Below are positions 11,138 to 22,868 of a stretch of 64,000 nucleotides of DNA, piece by piece (the first letter of the stretch is position 1; each line of letters opens with the position of its first letter). Below the pieces are notes generated by a model. The model saw only the letters and a program-made list of their open reading frames with translations, was not told the DNA's origin and did no database searches. Source of the DNA: Cherax quadricarinatus (Eukaryota; Arthropoda; Malacostraca; Decapoda; Parastacidae); the NCBI RefSeq assembly GCF_038502225.1, contig NW_027196437.1, forward strand, positions 1-64,000, in the 5' to 3' direction. The position numbers and the translations under genes were made by a program.

Positions 11138-14100
11138 TCAGAATTTGTGAAGTAAGTCAGTTGTTGTCAAAAAGTCAATGAGAGAGTCCGGATGAAAGGT
11201 GGGTCCATCAGCGAGAAGGGAAGGTAAAGAGAGAGCAGCGGAGCGAAGACGACGACGGAGGTAAATTCTGCGTGCTCGTTGATAAAGTGGGCAGTCCAAC
11301 AGAATGTGGCTGACTGATAATGGAGCTTGGCAATTCTCACAGAGAGGAGCAGGGCGCCTCTCCATGAGATATCCATGAGTAAGACGAGTATGGCCAATGC
11401 GAAGACGGGAGAGAGTAGTCTCCCAACCTCGACACTGGTGATAAGAAGACGGCCAGTAACCTATACTCGGTTTAATAGATTGAAGTTTGTTGCCGAGCAT
11501 AGTAGACCAACGTTGTTGCCAACGGGTGTGAAGGTGGGAAGATATTGCAGCAAAATAGTCCGTAAATGGAATACCTCTATATGAAACTGGTAGGTCATGT
11601 ACTGCTGACCGCGCAGCAGTGTCTGCCTGTTCATTGCCCTGTACGTCAACATGACCAGGGACCCAACAAAAAACAATATCTTTATGCTTGGTAAAGATGC
11701 GGCGTAGCCAAAGTTGGATACGGAGGACTAAGGGGTGAGGTGTATCAAATTTCTGTATAGCCTGTAAAGCACTAAGGGAGTCTGAGACAACCACAAATGA
11801 TGACACAGGCATAGATGCAATACGGATAAGTGCTGTAAGGATGGCATACAATTCAGCAGTAAAAATACTAGCCGAAGATAGTAAATGCCCTTGTACGACG
11901 CTGTCCGGAAACACTGCTGCGAATCCTACGCCGTCAGAAGACTTAGAGCCATCTGTGTACACAGCAATGGCATGAGAATGAGAGTGAAAGTGGTCAAGAA
12001 AAAGAGAGCGGGAAGCGACCGTAGACAGTTGGGCTTTCGAGCAAGGGAGAGAGAAAGAACAGACTCGAACAGCTGGAACTTCCCAGGGGGGTAGGGAAAA
12101 GTGAGATGCTACATGTACATAGAAAGGTGGTAATTGAAGAGAAGACAAGAGCGAATGAAGGCGAAGAGAGAAGGGACGGAGTAAACAGGGGCGGCGAACA
12201 AATAAAGAATGTCTACTAATATCAGTGACCATTCTATAAATGGAAGGATTGCGGAGATCATGAGAGCGTACATAGTAGCGAAGGCAATGGGCATCACGGC
12301 GATCGGATAAGGATGGAACGTTCGCTTCTGCATAGAGGCTCTCGACAGGGGAAGAGCGAAAAGCACCAAGGCATAAACGTAATCCTTGGTGATGAATGGG
12401 GTTAAGGCTAGAGAGAGTAGCAGGAGATGCCGCTGAATAGATCTGGTCACCATAATCAAGTTTCGATAAAATAAGGGTGGAATGTAGGCGAAGGAGGGTT
12501 CGACGATCAGCTCCCCATGAAAGATGAGCAAGGGTTTTAAGAAGGTTCAGCCGGCTGTGACAAGTTGCCTTCAGAGAGGTAATGTGAGGTTTCCAGGATA
12601 ACCTACGATCAAAGAGGAGGCCCAGAAACTTGACTGTATCACGTTCAGGGATACGGGAGCCATAGAGGTACAAAGGATGATCGGAGATGACAGAGCGTCT
12701 AGTGAAAGTAATTTGGTGGGTTTTAGTGCTGGAAAATTTAAACCCACGTGTGGTGGCCCAATTGGAAACACGGTCGACTGCATGCTGGAGAGAAACTGTA
12801 ATGAGGTGACAGTCAGCGCCTGCACAGGCAATAGCGAAGTCATCAACATAGAGTGATGACCAAATATTTGATGGAAGACTAGAGGCCAAATCATTAATAG
12901 CAAGGAGAAAAAGTGTTGTGCTCAGAACACATCCCTGGGGGACACCTTCAGCTTGGATAAAGTCCGGGGAGAGCACATTATTAACCCGAACACGGAAATG
13001 CCTGTCAGTTAAAAAGTTCTTAAGGAAGGATGGTAGATTGCCTCGAAGGCCTAAGGAGTGGGCTTGGGCTAAAATATTATACCTCCAAGTTGTGTCATAT
13101 GCCTTCTCAAGGTCAAAAAATATGGCAATAACTGAGTGGTTATTCGCAAAGGCATTACGAACATACGTATCCAAGCGTAGTAAGGGGTCTATGGTAGAAC
13201 GTCCCTTACGAAAGCCATATTGACGAGTGGAGAGACTGTTGTGTGTCTCTAAATACCACACTAAACGTCTATTTACTAGGCGTTCCATTACTTTGCAAAC
13301 TGCACTGGTAAGAGCAATGGGACGATAGTGGGAGGTTTCATGTCCCGTAGTGCCTGGTTTGCGGAAAGGGAGAACAATGGCGGATTTCCACAGCTGTGGA
13401 AGAACTCCTTGTGACCAAATAAGATTGTAAAGGCGTAATAGGACTGCAAGGGCTGACTGATGTAAATGTTGTAGCATACGAATATGAATGTCGTCGGGCC
13501 CAGCTGCCGATGATCGGCAAGCTGAGAGTGTTGCCTCCAGTTCTTGAAGTGTAAAAGGCACATTATACTGTTCTTCTCTGAGAGAAGAAAAGTCCAAGGG
13601 TGCTAACTCTCTGGCAGACTTTGAGGAAAGAAATGAGGGGCATAGATGGAGTCCCTGAGAAATACGGACCAGATGATTGCCAATTTCATTGGCAACATCT
13701 AGTGGGTTTGCTATATCAACACCGGCAACCCGCAGAACAGGAGCCGGGTCAGGAGAATATTTACCACTCAGTTTTCGTACTTTTTTCCAGACTGCACTCA
13801 TAGAGGAAGCAGAGGTGATGGTGGAGACATAATCTCGCCAGCAAGTGCGTTTAGCGTCACGGATGACACGGCGAGCGATCGCACGCTTCTGTTTAAAATC
13901 AAGGAGTCTCTCTGTGGTTCTATTGTACCGGTACCTGCCCCATGCAGCGCGTTTCAAACGTACTGCACGAGCACAAGCAGGAGACCACCAAGGCACGCAT
14001 TTCTGAGAATGCCTGCCCGAAGTTTGGGGTATAGAATGAGAAGCTGCGGTTAAAACGGAGGACGAGAAGAGGTGTAAAAGCTCATCGATGGAGGACGAAG

Positions 14101-14840
14101 AAGGAACCTCTCTAAAAACAGTTAGGTGTGAGTAAAGGTTCCAATTTGCCTGATCAAATTGCCAGCGTGGGATGCGAAGAGGTGGTGAATATGAAGGGGA
14201 AGTAAGAATGATTGGGAAATGATCGCTGTCATGTAAGTCCGGGAGAACAGACCAAGTGAAGTCTAATGCGGCGGAGGAAGAGCAGACTGAGAGATCGATG
14301 CAAGAGAGAGTATGAGTCCGAGGATCAAAATGGGTGTGAGTACCTGTATTTAAAACATGGAGGGGGTGGGTGGCAAGAAAAGCCTCTAACTGAATTCCAC
14401 GGGAATCACAGTGAGACCCCCCCCCAGAGGAAATGGTGGGCATTAAAATCACCAAGTAACAGAATCGGTGGTGGTAATGACGAAACAAGAAAGGCAATAT
14501 CCGGAATAGATAATGCCCGAGAAGGAGAGAGATATAAAGAACAGAGCGTATACCACCTATGTAAGTGGATACGGGCTGCTGTGTAATGCAGCGAAGTATG
14601 AACAAATAGCTGATGGTACGGAATATCAGTGCGTAGAAGAAGGGCACTTTCATTAAAGGTCCCATCAGGAAAAGGATCTGAAGAATACAATAAATTATAG
14701 CCTGAGATGGGAGAAATAACAGCAGAGTGTAATTTTGGTTCCTGTAAGCAAACACCAACAGGGGCAAACTGGGAGAGTAACATCTGAAGCTCACCCCGAT
14801 TACCCCTGAGGCCGCGTATATTCCACTGTAAATAGGCCAT
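11138..14840 (-). pseudogene. LINE A ORF2: APE endonuclease, reverse transcriptase, RNase H (one frameshift)
   Basis: I place the start at the ATG at 14838-14840 (MAYLQWNIRG); the frame upstream of it holds only a TTG. Domains in order: APE endonuclease (GDFNAHHFLWGG; later SDHFPI), reverse transcriptase (YGFRKGRSTIDPL, FFDLEKAYDTTWR, EGVPQGCVLS, catalytic YVDD near 12850-12839), RNase H (TDGSKSSDGVGF, AELYAIL, SDSLSALQAI, WVPGHVDVQGNEQAD), then a Cx2C..H..C knuckle (CENCQAPLSVSHILLDC). The frame is interrupted once, at a run of nine G (minus strand, near 14416-14424); eight G would keep it open. Otherwise ~1,230 codons long, usual for this group. The product would nick target DNA and copy its own RNA there. 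Confidence 0.9.
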
Positions 14841-14884
14841 GATTGGCAATGATAAAGATACTTGAAATCCGCAGGTAAGGGTTC

Positions 14885-16811
14885 CTACGGACTAGAGGGG
14901 TTAGAAAAGTCCACATGCGGAGGCAGTGGAAAACGTTCAAGCAGCGAAGGAACGGTGCGCTGTGAAGAAAGGAGTTGCGCAGATGGAGCAGAGGAGAGAG
15001 AAAGAGCGGAAGGTGGATCAGTGTCCATTGATGGTTTGGTCTCTGCAATATATTCAGAGATTGCTTCAAGTGTTTCAGAATTCAGAGACGTCGTATGGGA
15101 GACAATATTGGAAATGGTAGGGGGAGGATGAGTAAAGATTGGAACTGTATTGGACTGTACCAAGGTAGGGGGGGGCGAAAGGGTGGAGGGAACTGGAGAA
15201 GCGTGGAAGGGGACAGAAGAGGCAGAAACCTGGGAGGTGGCAGAAGAGGAAGAAACTTGGGAGGGAACAGGGGAGGAAGGTACAGTACGAGGAGGAGGGT
15301 GAACCTCTACACTTGTAACAGAGCCAGTGAGAGGGGGAGAACCAGGTACAGAGACAGGGAAGGGTAAAATGAGGAGGTGGAAGATGGGTAGGAGGTGTTA
15401 ACGGACCTTTTTTTGACTTTTGAGAAGTAGAGGGACGATTGGGAGGAGGTGTCGTACGAGGTCTCGTCGATACTGAGGCTTGTGAGAGAGAACACAAAGA
15501 AGCGAGATCAGACTGAGGCGTTGAAGTAGGGACGTCTGAGCCGAGGACAGCAAAATAATTAGATACAGGAGTGACTATGGGAGAGGTAACCACAGAGGTG
15601 GGTGCAGAAGATGGGATACCAGAAGTGGGGGGACGTTTTGAAACACGGGAATAAGAAACACGAGGGAGTCTCCCTTGGAGGCGGAGATGAGAAACTGCCA
15701 TGGCATAAGGGAGACCTTCTGCCTCTTTGAGGTAACGGATTTCCTGCTCGTTTAAGTAGACTTGACAACGGCGAGAGTACGAAGGGTGAGCCTCATGACA
15801 ATTAAGGCAAGAGGGAGATCGATTGCAAGACGTATTAGAATGGTCATCGGCACCACAGACTGGGCATTCGGCGATAGATCTGCAATATTTCGCTGGATGG
15901 CCAAATCGCCAGCAATTTCTACACTGTTGCGGTGTAGGGATCACCTTTCGAACTTGTAACCGATGTCCTGCTACATAAACTGAGGATGGGAGTTCACGGC
16001 TGTCAAAAGTTAAACGAGCCACATTGCTAGGGTATCGTCTCCGCCCGCGGGCAGGAAGAACGTAAGTGTCTACCTTGAGGATTGGGAGATCTTGGAGTTC
16101 CAGCTGTTCAAGAATGTCAGTGCCACATGTCTGGAAATTTTGTTGAACTATGGTATGGGGCAGAATGACGGTACCACTACAAGAATTGAGGGAATGATGT
16201 TTTTCAAGAGTGACAGGAACAGTATCGATATGGGAAAGACGAGAGAGCTCATGAGCCTGGGTAGCATTCTGTACGGTGATGATGCGCGTACCGCTCTTAA
16301 GAGCATGAAAAGAAATATCTTTACCAACATGGCGTAGGAGTGCCTTGCCAATACTGTGGTCAGAAAGATAGGCAGTAGAGGAAGTCGGTCGTAAAGTGAA
16401 GAATTTAGTCCATTGTTCAGTCTGAAACTGAGCGTGGAAAGGTAGTGAAGGACGTGTCGATCTTTTCTGAGAAGAACGAGAAGGTGGAGAAGTATCATCA
16501 GCAGGTAATTGTCGTTGGCGTTTAGGCGTGGGACCAGAGTTGGTCCGACGTGGAACGGGTCGGCGATTTGAAAATTGCCGCACCGTAGAGGGAGAGGCCG
16601 GAAGCATAGTCAGAGGAGAGCGAAGGTCCGATAAATCGAAGGAGTCAGTCGAGGCCTCAGTACCTGAAGCGGGTGAGGAAACAGCACCGGCAAGAGGTAC
16701 AGAGGCATGAGGAGTGTCTGAAGAGTGGTCCAAAGACGAGGCGGGGTCAGAACGGGGTGCGGTATCAAGAAGGGGCCCGGGGGTAGCAGGTTCATGGACT
16801 AGGGCTGCCAT
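14885..16811 (-). pseudogene. LINE A ORF1: nucleic-acid-binding gag-like protein (one frameshift)
   Basis: Starts MAALVHEPATPG at an ATG followed by a Ser/Pro/Thr-rich N-terminus, a conserved core (QWTKFFTLRPTSSTAYLSD) and three CCHC knuckles (CRNCWRFGHPAKYC, CPVCGADDHSNTSC, CLNCHEAHPSYSRRC). One extra base near 15363 ('gggaagggtaaa' against 'gggaaggtaaa' in copy B) shifts the frame. The tail ending PHVDFSNPSSP then resumes in the next frame and stops at 14885. ORF1 proteins of this type coat the element RNA. Confidence 0.88.
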
Positions 16812-17544
16812 GGTTAGGTTACTTCTTTCTTTTTGTTTTTAAGAAAAAAAAAGAAAGAAAAGAAAATAAAAATAAAAAAAAGAATAAAAAAAGGGGGGAC
16901 CGGGGAGGGATAGTTCCTAGGAGGAATGAAAGGGCCAGAAATCTCCCTCCGCGCCCAAGAGGACCTCAGCACCGCAAGTAGCGCAGATGCAGCATGGAAC
17001 CCGTGCCATACCCTACCCATCATGCCAGTAAACCGGCAATCCGGGATAGCAACCTCACATCTGCCGAGCTACCTCGGTGGACAAAAGAGAGGGCGGCCGG
17101 ATATCCGCCACAAAGCATACCTCCTTCGGCCACCACCCCCGGAATCCGAAAGGTGGCTTCCAGAGATACACCCGTCGCCCGAAAGACACCCAAAGCTACT
17201 CCGGGATACCGGAGAGGGATCGGGACATCCCCAGGCGATCCAGATTCCACGGCAAACTACGCCACCGCCAAGAACCTCAACGGAATGGGATGGACCCCGG
17301 TATCCTTTGCCCTACCTAGGAACTAGCGCGCCTGTGGGAGAAATCCCAAAGGCCAAAAAGAGGAAGGGCAAAAGGGAGGGGTGGGGAGGAGGAGGAGGAA
17401 AGGAAAAAGGCAAGGATGGGGAGGATGGGATAGGGAAGGGGAGATTGGGGGGTAATTAGGTTCGGTCTGAGGAAGACGACCGACAGGTCTAATTCCTCAG
17501 ACCAAGAGCCTCTTCACCACGCCAAGGAGCCCCCCTTGAAGAGG
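16812..17544 (-). promoter_or_regulatory. LINE A 5' leader / presumed internal promoter region
   Basis: It is non-coding on the minus strand. The last part before the ORF1 ATG is A/T-rich, with long T and TTTC runs; the rest is C-rich with a polypyrimidine stretch. Non-LTR elements generally initiate from an internal promoter at their first bases. Copies A, B and C all begin at the same 'cctcttcaa' border, which supports a fixed start site. The long plus-strand frames here (16926-17459 and others) are antisense artefacts; the matching frame in B is broken differently. Confidence 0.5.
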
Positions 17545-17671
17545 TGCAGTTAATATTTGTCGAAGATATAATGCAACTCCTCCCCCTTCCCATTACATCT
17601 ATCCACATGGAACAACTTAATTAAACCCTTGAATATTACACTCAGCAATCATATCCCGATTCTTTAAATCA

Positions 17672-18934
17672 TACCTCAATTGTAGGCAAATTACTAGAGT
17701 CAATTATAGCTGAGATTATAAGAAGCCATCTCGATAAGCATAGCTTGATTAATGATACTCAGCATGGATTCACAAGAGGCCGGTCTTGTCTAACTAATTT
17801 ATTAACTTTCTTCAGTAAAGCTTTTGAGGCTGTTGACCACAATAAAGAATTTGATATTATTTACTTAGATTTTAGTAAGGCTTTTGATAGAGTTCCGCAC
17901 CATAGACTGTTAAAGAAAGTGGCAGCTCATGGCATTGGGGGAAAAGTGCTCTCGTGGATCGAGTCATGGCTCACTGACAGGAAGCAGAGAGTGTCCATAA
18001 ATGGGGTTAAATCCGAGTGGGGATCTGTAACAAGTGGCGTTCCACAGGGATCAGTTTTGGGCCCGTTGTTGTTTATAATATATATCAATGATCTTGATGA
18101 GGGAATTACTAGTGATATGAGCAAATTCGCCGATGACACAAAGATAGGTAGGATAATTGATTCAAACGTAGATCTTATGGAACTTCAGGAGGATTTAAAC
18201 AAACTCTATTCTTGGTCAGAAAAGTGGCAGATGCAGTTCAATGTAGATAAATGCAAGGTTCTGAAGCTTGGGAGTGCCCATAACCCTAGTACTTATAAGT
18301 TAAATGATGTAGAACTTAGCCATACAGATTGCGAAAAGGACTTGGGGGTTATGGTGAGCAGCAACCTTAAACCAAGACAGCAATGCCTAAGCGTACGTAA
18401 TAAGGCAAATAGATTACTGGGATTTATATCAAGAAGTGTAAGCAACAGAAGTCCAGAGGTCATACTGCAGCTTTATACATCATTAGTAAGGCCTCACCTA
18501 GATTATGCAGCTCAGTTCTGGTCTCCATATTACAAAATGGACATAAATTCGTTAGAAAACATTCAGCGTAGGATGACTAAATTAATACATAGCATTAGAA
18601 ATCTTCCTTATGAAGAAAGATTGAAGACTCTTAAGTTACATTCACTTGTTAGACGAAGAATGAGGGGAGACCTGATCGAAGTGTATAAGTGGAAGATAGG
18701 TATTAATAAAGGGGATATTAATAGGTCTTGAGGATGTCTCTCCAAGAGAGAACCCGCAGTAATGGATTTAAATTAGATAAGTTTAGATTTAGAAAGGACA
18801 TAGGAAAGTATTGGTTTGGAAATAGGGTAGTTGATGAGTGGAACAGTCTACCTAGTTGGGTTATTGAGGCTGGGACTTTGGGTAGTTTCAAATCTAGGTT
18901 GGATAAGTACATGAGTGGGAGGGGTTGGATTTGA
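17672..18934 (+). pseudogene. CR1-like reverse transcriptase fragment
   Basis: The frame reads DTQHGFTRGRSCLTNLLTFF, YLDFSKAFDRVPH (motif A), SGVPQGSVLGPLLF (motif B), FADDTKIGR (catalytic FADD), then the thumb with DKCKVLKLGS and LVRPHLDYAAQFWSP. The long frame ends at 18731. One base of shift there leads into MSLQERTRSNGFKLDKF...VDEWNSLPSWV, the usual CR1 C-terminus, ending at 18934. The RT core is intact, unlike in the plus-strand copy at 48 kb where it is deleted. Endonuclease and the RT start are missing through 5' truncation. Confidence 0.9.
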
Positions 18935-19081
18935 GTGGGACTTTCACATCAGAGCTTATTTCTTGGGTGGCATTGAAAATTGGGTTGGGCAAATGTTTTG
19001 TTAGTGGGATGAATTGTAAAGGACCTGCCTAGTATGGGCCAGCAGGCCTCCTGCAGTGTTCCTCCTTTCTTATGTTATGTT
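17672..19081 (+). mobile_element. 5'-truncated CR1/L2-like LINE nested in an older minus-strand copy
   Basis: It starts inside the RT ('ctcaattgtaggcaaa') and ends in a 3' UTR with 'ggacctgcctagtatggg' and a short TTATG tail typical of CR1/L2 elements. Flanks on both sides belong to the same minus-strand CR1 copy. Confidence 0.85.
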
Positions 19082-19352
19082 TCAGTTAATGCAATGACAT
19101 CAAAGTTCCCAGCACATGCTACCAAACGTAGTTCATTAATCTTATTTCTTGCACTTCGACTGTTAGAATAAAATACCATCATATATTTTTTCTTCTGCAC
19201 ATTTTTCCTATTCATCTTTGTTTTTACACAATTTCTGAAATTATCATACCCAGACAGTTACTATTAATATTCTTAATATCAGAGCACGAGTCAATATATC
19301 CATACTCAATATTTATCATTTCTAAACCCATACCTCTAACTAATTCTAGTTT

Positions 19353-20176
19353 AAAGTCCTAACAACCCCCTAAACTGAGCTAGCACGAAAACCCACACCT
19401 GCCCAGGATAAGTGAACCCCATCCCTGGCATACATGTCATTTCGGCCATAGAAGTTGTCCCAGTTGTCAATAAATGGTACTGCATTATCCTTACAGTGTT
19501 TATCCAGCCAACAATTAAAACCAATTGCTCTGGACAACCATTCATTCCCAACACCCCTTCTTGGCAAAATGCCACATATAACAGGGTGCCCCCCCCCTTC
19601 TTCCTAATTATGTCTATAGCTGCCCTGAACTCTAACTAAATCCTCACTTCTACGCTTGCCTACATTATTGCCCCCAGCACTGAGGCAAATAATAAGATTG
19701 ATCCCATTACCGTTCATGATGTTGTCAAGCCGGCTAACAATGTCCTCCATCCCAGCCCCAGGAAAGCAAACCCTCTGTCTCCTACTCCTGACCTTCAAGC
19801 AGAAGGCCCTATCCATGTATCTAACCTGGCTATCCCCAACAACAATATTCTTACATTCCTTGGTGTCGTTCGTCGTGACGTTCCCAGTAGTCGACTCACA
19901 TTCGTCGGGTAGCACGGAGAATGCATTAGATGTTTCCACAAAAGTTTCCACAGCAGTCTCTTTCTTCTTCATCGTTTCTGTCTTTCCATTCTTCTTGATC
20001 GTCAACTTCGTTCCATGCTGTCTAGCCACTGACCACGTTCCCTTCTTGACCTGAGGACTCAAAACAGGAGGACTACTACGAATCCTCTTGTTTTCCTCAG
20101 TCAATCGCCATATCTCCAACTTCGCTACTCTCAATTCTTCCTTAAGCTGCTGGTAAAGTTGATCGATGGAGGGCAT
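19353..20176 (-). pseudogene. CR1-like ORF1 with SGNH-esterase domain (broken)
   Basis: Starts MPSIDQLYQQLKEELRVAKL, a predicted coiled coil. The esterase blocks follow: GDSQVRYMD (block I with the nucleophile Ser), CFPGAGMEDI, and CLSAGGNNVG where the usual GxND has become GNN. After a frame change near 19570 comes NEWLSRAIG and YARDGVHLS (block V, the Asp-x-x-His pair). Esterase-type ORF1 is a known feature of CR1/L2 elements. The frame is broken and the copy lacks most of ORF2. Confidence 0.82.
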
Positions 20177-20240
20177 CTTGGTTCAGTCCAAGGAGAGCAC
20201 TCGAACGTCCTTACTGAGCACACAAACGTCCTCTATTAAG

Positions 20241-20480
20241 CTTCCTTATTTTGATACTTCTACCTTTAGTGAAGACCACATTCCACTTGAGGCCGTTGCC
20301 ACACTTCAACTCACTGGTGGTAACCTTTTCCTCCCCACCGACTTCACTCTTTGCACACTCAATCCCAAATCAATCTAGGCGAATTTTCAGCTTCCTATTT
20401 TCCTCTTGGAGAAGTAGAATCTCCTTCTACCTTTATCCTGAGATTCCAAAACACTTCAGTAAGCCATGGTGCTCTATAAC
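20241..20480 (-). pseudogene. Fragment of a second CR1-type ORF1
   Basis: The minus strand reads LLQEENRKLKIRLD, a stop, then FGIECAKSEVGGEEKVTT and KWNVVFTKGRSIK. The coiled coil followed by a W-x-x-V-GR-K motif resembles the start of other CR1 ORF1 proteins. It differs from the ORF1 at 20176, so it is probably a related family joined at its 5' end. Confidence 0.45.
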
Positions 20481-22154
20481 GCTCCACACTAATCCCCCAG
20501 ACAGCTAAGACAGGATGATCTTTCGTGACCACTAACCTCAGCGCACTGAGGAAACTTCAGAGGCAACTTTTATACTCGATAAATTTGTAGAAGTCAAGAG
20601 GTAATTTTCATGGTGTAAGTCCCTTAGCCTTGATAAAGGTGTTCAGTTTATTAGCCTTGATAAATATACCACGTTATGTGTGAGGATTGGTCTCAAGGTA
20701 AGTGAGTCGTAAGACTACAGGCCTAGCCTTGATAAATGTCCAGTCACATAGCCTTGATATATCTAAAATAGTGGCAAGAGAATGGAGACATACTAGAGCC
20801 AGAGGGGAGGTACACTAGTTGAAGTCATCATTATCCTAGGTTCTCTACACTTATGCTGCTATGTATGATAATCTATGTAACTGTTTGTGTATACCTGAAT
20901 AAACTTATAAACGGGTGGGTACCAATAGTGAAATTAGGTCATGGTGATACTGTTTCAGATAAGTATTACAATATTAATATAATGTAACACTGATATGTTG
21001 ATGAATAAACACATGTGCAACACAGTTATTGCTGGATATTGATCACTTGTGATGATACAACTGATGCAACTCGCCTCTCGTTCCAATACATAACTCTCCA
21101 TCTTCATGCCTTTCTGTACGCTAGATGAACGCTAAGGGAATGATCACCTTGTAATGAGGCTAATTTACTGAAAACTCTTCCACTGTTGCCAGTATAAAAG
21201 TTGATTCTCTGGAAAAAAAAACAAAAAAACTGCTGTGCAGATGAAAGGTTTGTCAACGAAGATGCTCAAGCACTGTACATGTGTCCAGTTCGTTAATCTG
21301 TTGGAACTGTATATCGTTAATTAAAAGAAAAGTTAGTAAAACTGAAGGGAAAAGATGACACTAAGGAAGGTTGTAGAAAGAGGCTGTAAAAATGAAAAGT
21401 GCGACGAATGCTTCTACACATTAAGGTAAGGCTGCTCTCATTGGGAATTTGCAAATTAAATATATATAGAGACAGATCACACTGGAGGGCGACATGGAGT
21501 GTTTCCCTGTAGTTGTTATAGTTAGCTAATTAGATAATATCGTCATGTAAGAAGGATTTTCTTATTGAACACAGGATAAATTAGGTCAAAGCAAGAGATC
21601 ATAATGGGTCTTTTATTTGCCTAGAAGAGGAATTGTTGTAGATTGTTGGCTAGAAAAGTATTGCCAAAAAATAGCAGTTTTATTCATTAACAACTTGGAA
21701 AACATGACATATATACAAGGGATGGGATGCATTTTTCTGGTGAAAGATGACAGCATTAGTTCATCTGAACAAGCTGTTGCTGTATTATATTAGACTTAAA
21801 ACTGATGGAAGATATGAGTGTGCAGGTGAGAAACAAAAGGACAAACTAACAGTGAAATGAGCAAGAAATGACAGAAAAATCTTAGAGAAAACTTTAAGAA
21901 AGAAGATAGCTCACAAAATGTTTGGATAGATAAATAAAGATTGATTATCATCACAGAATTAGAGGAGAGTTAAGGCAAAAGCTTCATAGTATCTATTATA
22001 TAAAGCGCAGAAGAGAAATTAATATAATAAACGCAGAAGAGAAATGAATATAATAAACTAAGACTAGTCGCATGTTCAGGAAACGTAGATGTAGTTGTAA
22101 TAACTAACACTTAGTTCAGTTTGAACAATTTGGACATTCCTGTTGAATACCGCA
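20481..22154. other. Unassigned region
   Basis: No coding sequence recognised. It contains the four-copy 13-mer cluster at 20625-20760, and otherwise AT-rich sequence. Confidence 0.5.
20625..20760 (+). repeat. Four dispersed copies of a 13-mer
   Basis: 'tagccttgataaa' occurs at 20625-20637, 20652-20664 and 20724-20736. A 12-nt version 'tagccttgatat' lies at 20749-20760. The sequence between copies is unrelated. Confidence 0.9.
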
Positions 22155-22605
22155 GTCTTTTAACACATCAGTCATCACTCACCGAGGCGCCACGAACCAA
22201 AAAATGAAAGACATTCTTCATCTTCTTGCCAGAATTGAATACACATCACAGTTCAAATAACCCTCTTGACCGCAACATCCCCAACCTTTTTTTCAGAGTT
22301 CAAGCCCCTCCATGACTCAGGAAAGGTTAATTGGTTTCCCAGAACAGAACAGAAGACTCGCAGGTAAGGACCCACGAGGGGCGAGGGGCAAGTGGGGACA
22401 GGGCGAAGAATAGTCGGTGAGAGGAATGTCTTGAGTCGAACATCAAGAGTCGGGACTAGACCCAACATTGGTTTCCCTAAATCAGTTCACGAACGTTACC
22501 TTTCTCAATATAGCAGTACACATAATATAGCACAAACAATATTGCTCACAATATAGCAGCACGTCAAGCTATAAAAATCCATCGTCTCCATTCACTATGA
22601 TATAC
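22155..22605 (+). repeat. Diverged copy of the dispersed repeat found in the 1-kb inverted repeat
   Basis: Shared words with the left arm at 1038-1261 include 'ggtttccct', 'cagcacgtcaag', 'ataaaaa.ccat' and 'gtctccattcact'. It starts further upstream with 'taacacatcagtcatcactc', which corresponds to the outer end I remember for this family. An extra ~35-bp duplication ('atatagca...') sits near 22505-22555. Confidence 0.65.
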
Positions 22606-22669
22606 TGCTAATACAAACCACCTGAATGTTCAACCCACAGCACTCCAACTCTTCCTAGAACCATCAATA

Positions 22670-22868
22670 CTGTTCCCTCCGTTGTCTGGTAGGCATCGCA
22701 CTCGCTTCACACATGAGTGGCCGTGGTTCAATACCTGTGGGCGTGTTTCCTTACACCTGCTGACCCCATTCACCTTGCAGGCAAGTAGGTATCTGGATGT
22801 TAGCCTACTTGTCTGGGTCGCATCCTGAAGGACAAGATTAAAGGACCACAGTGGAAATAAGACAGAGA
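22670..22868 (+). mobile_element. tRNA-derived SINE inserted in LINE C
   Basis: The B box 'ggttcaatacc' (22725-22735) lies in a tRNA-like head. A body follows with 'gtttccttacacctgctg', 'aggcaagtaggtatctgg' and 'ggtcgcatcctgaaggac'. I recall this as an abundant decapod SINE. The right flank resumes LINE C at its ORF1 C-terminal region. Confidence 0.72.

Larger units (their letters stand above)
10946..17544 (-). mobile_element. LINE copy A: full-length Jockey/I-superfamily element with RNase H
   Basis: The 5' end is at 17544 ('cctcttcaagg...' on the minus strand) and the 3' end is a 'taataataat' tail near 10946. Order: ~730-bp 5' leader, ORF1 (16811-14885), ~44-nt gap, ORF2 (14840-11138), ~190-bp 3' UTR. 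Copy B is near-identical along its whole length and C shares the same 5' boundary, so these ends are real. The RNase H domain plus zinc-knuckle ORF1 points to the I group of the Jockey/I superfamily; the exact clade would need a tree. Each ORF has one frameshift. No target-site duplication was found. Confidence 0.9.
17545..20240 (-). mobile_element. CR1-like LINE fragment (5' part), split by another CR1 insertion
   Basis: Three blocks align with the plus-strand element at 45440-48783. They are the 5' UTR and ORF1 (20240-19353), the endonuclease start (19200-19082, reading NSRSARN...NELRLVA...FDVIALT) and, beyond the insertion at 17672-19081, the next endonuclease piece (17655-17545, reading RDMIAECNIQGF then GKGGGVALYL with frame changes). 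The order and orientation fit one minus-strand copy interrupted by a later plus-strand CR1. It ends where LINE A begins. Confidence 0.75.

Noticed and set aside
12918..13223. Several 60-150-codon frames antisense or out of frame to LINE ORF2 in A and B
   Set aside because: Shadows of the real RT frame, which carries all catalytic motifs.
16926..17459. Plus-strand 177-codon frame, rich in Pro/Arg/Lys
   Set aside because: Antisense to the 5' leader of LINE A; the corresponding frame in copy B differs and no family signature is seen.
17672..20240. Twin-priming 5' inversion of a single CR1 insertion
   Set aside because: The inverted part lies beyond the 3' tail rather than at the 5' side, and its two pieces are consecutive, which fits nested insertion instead.
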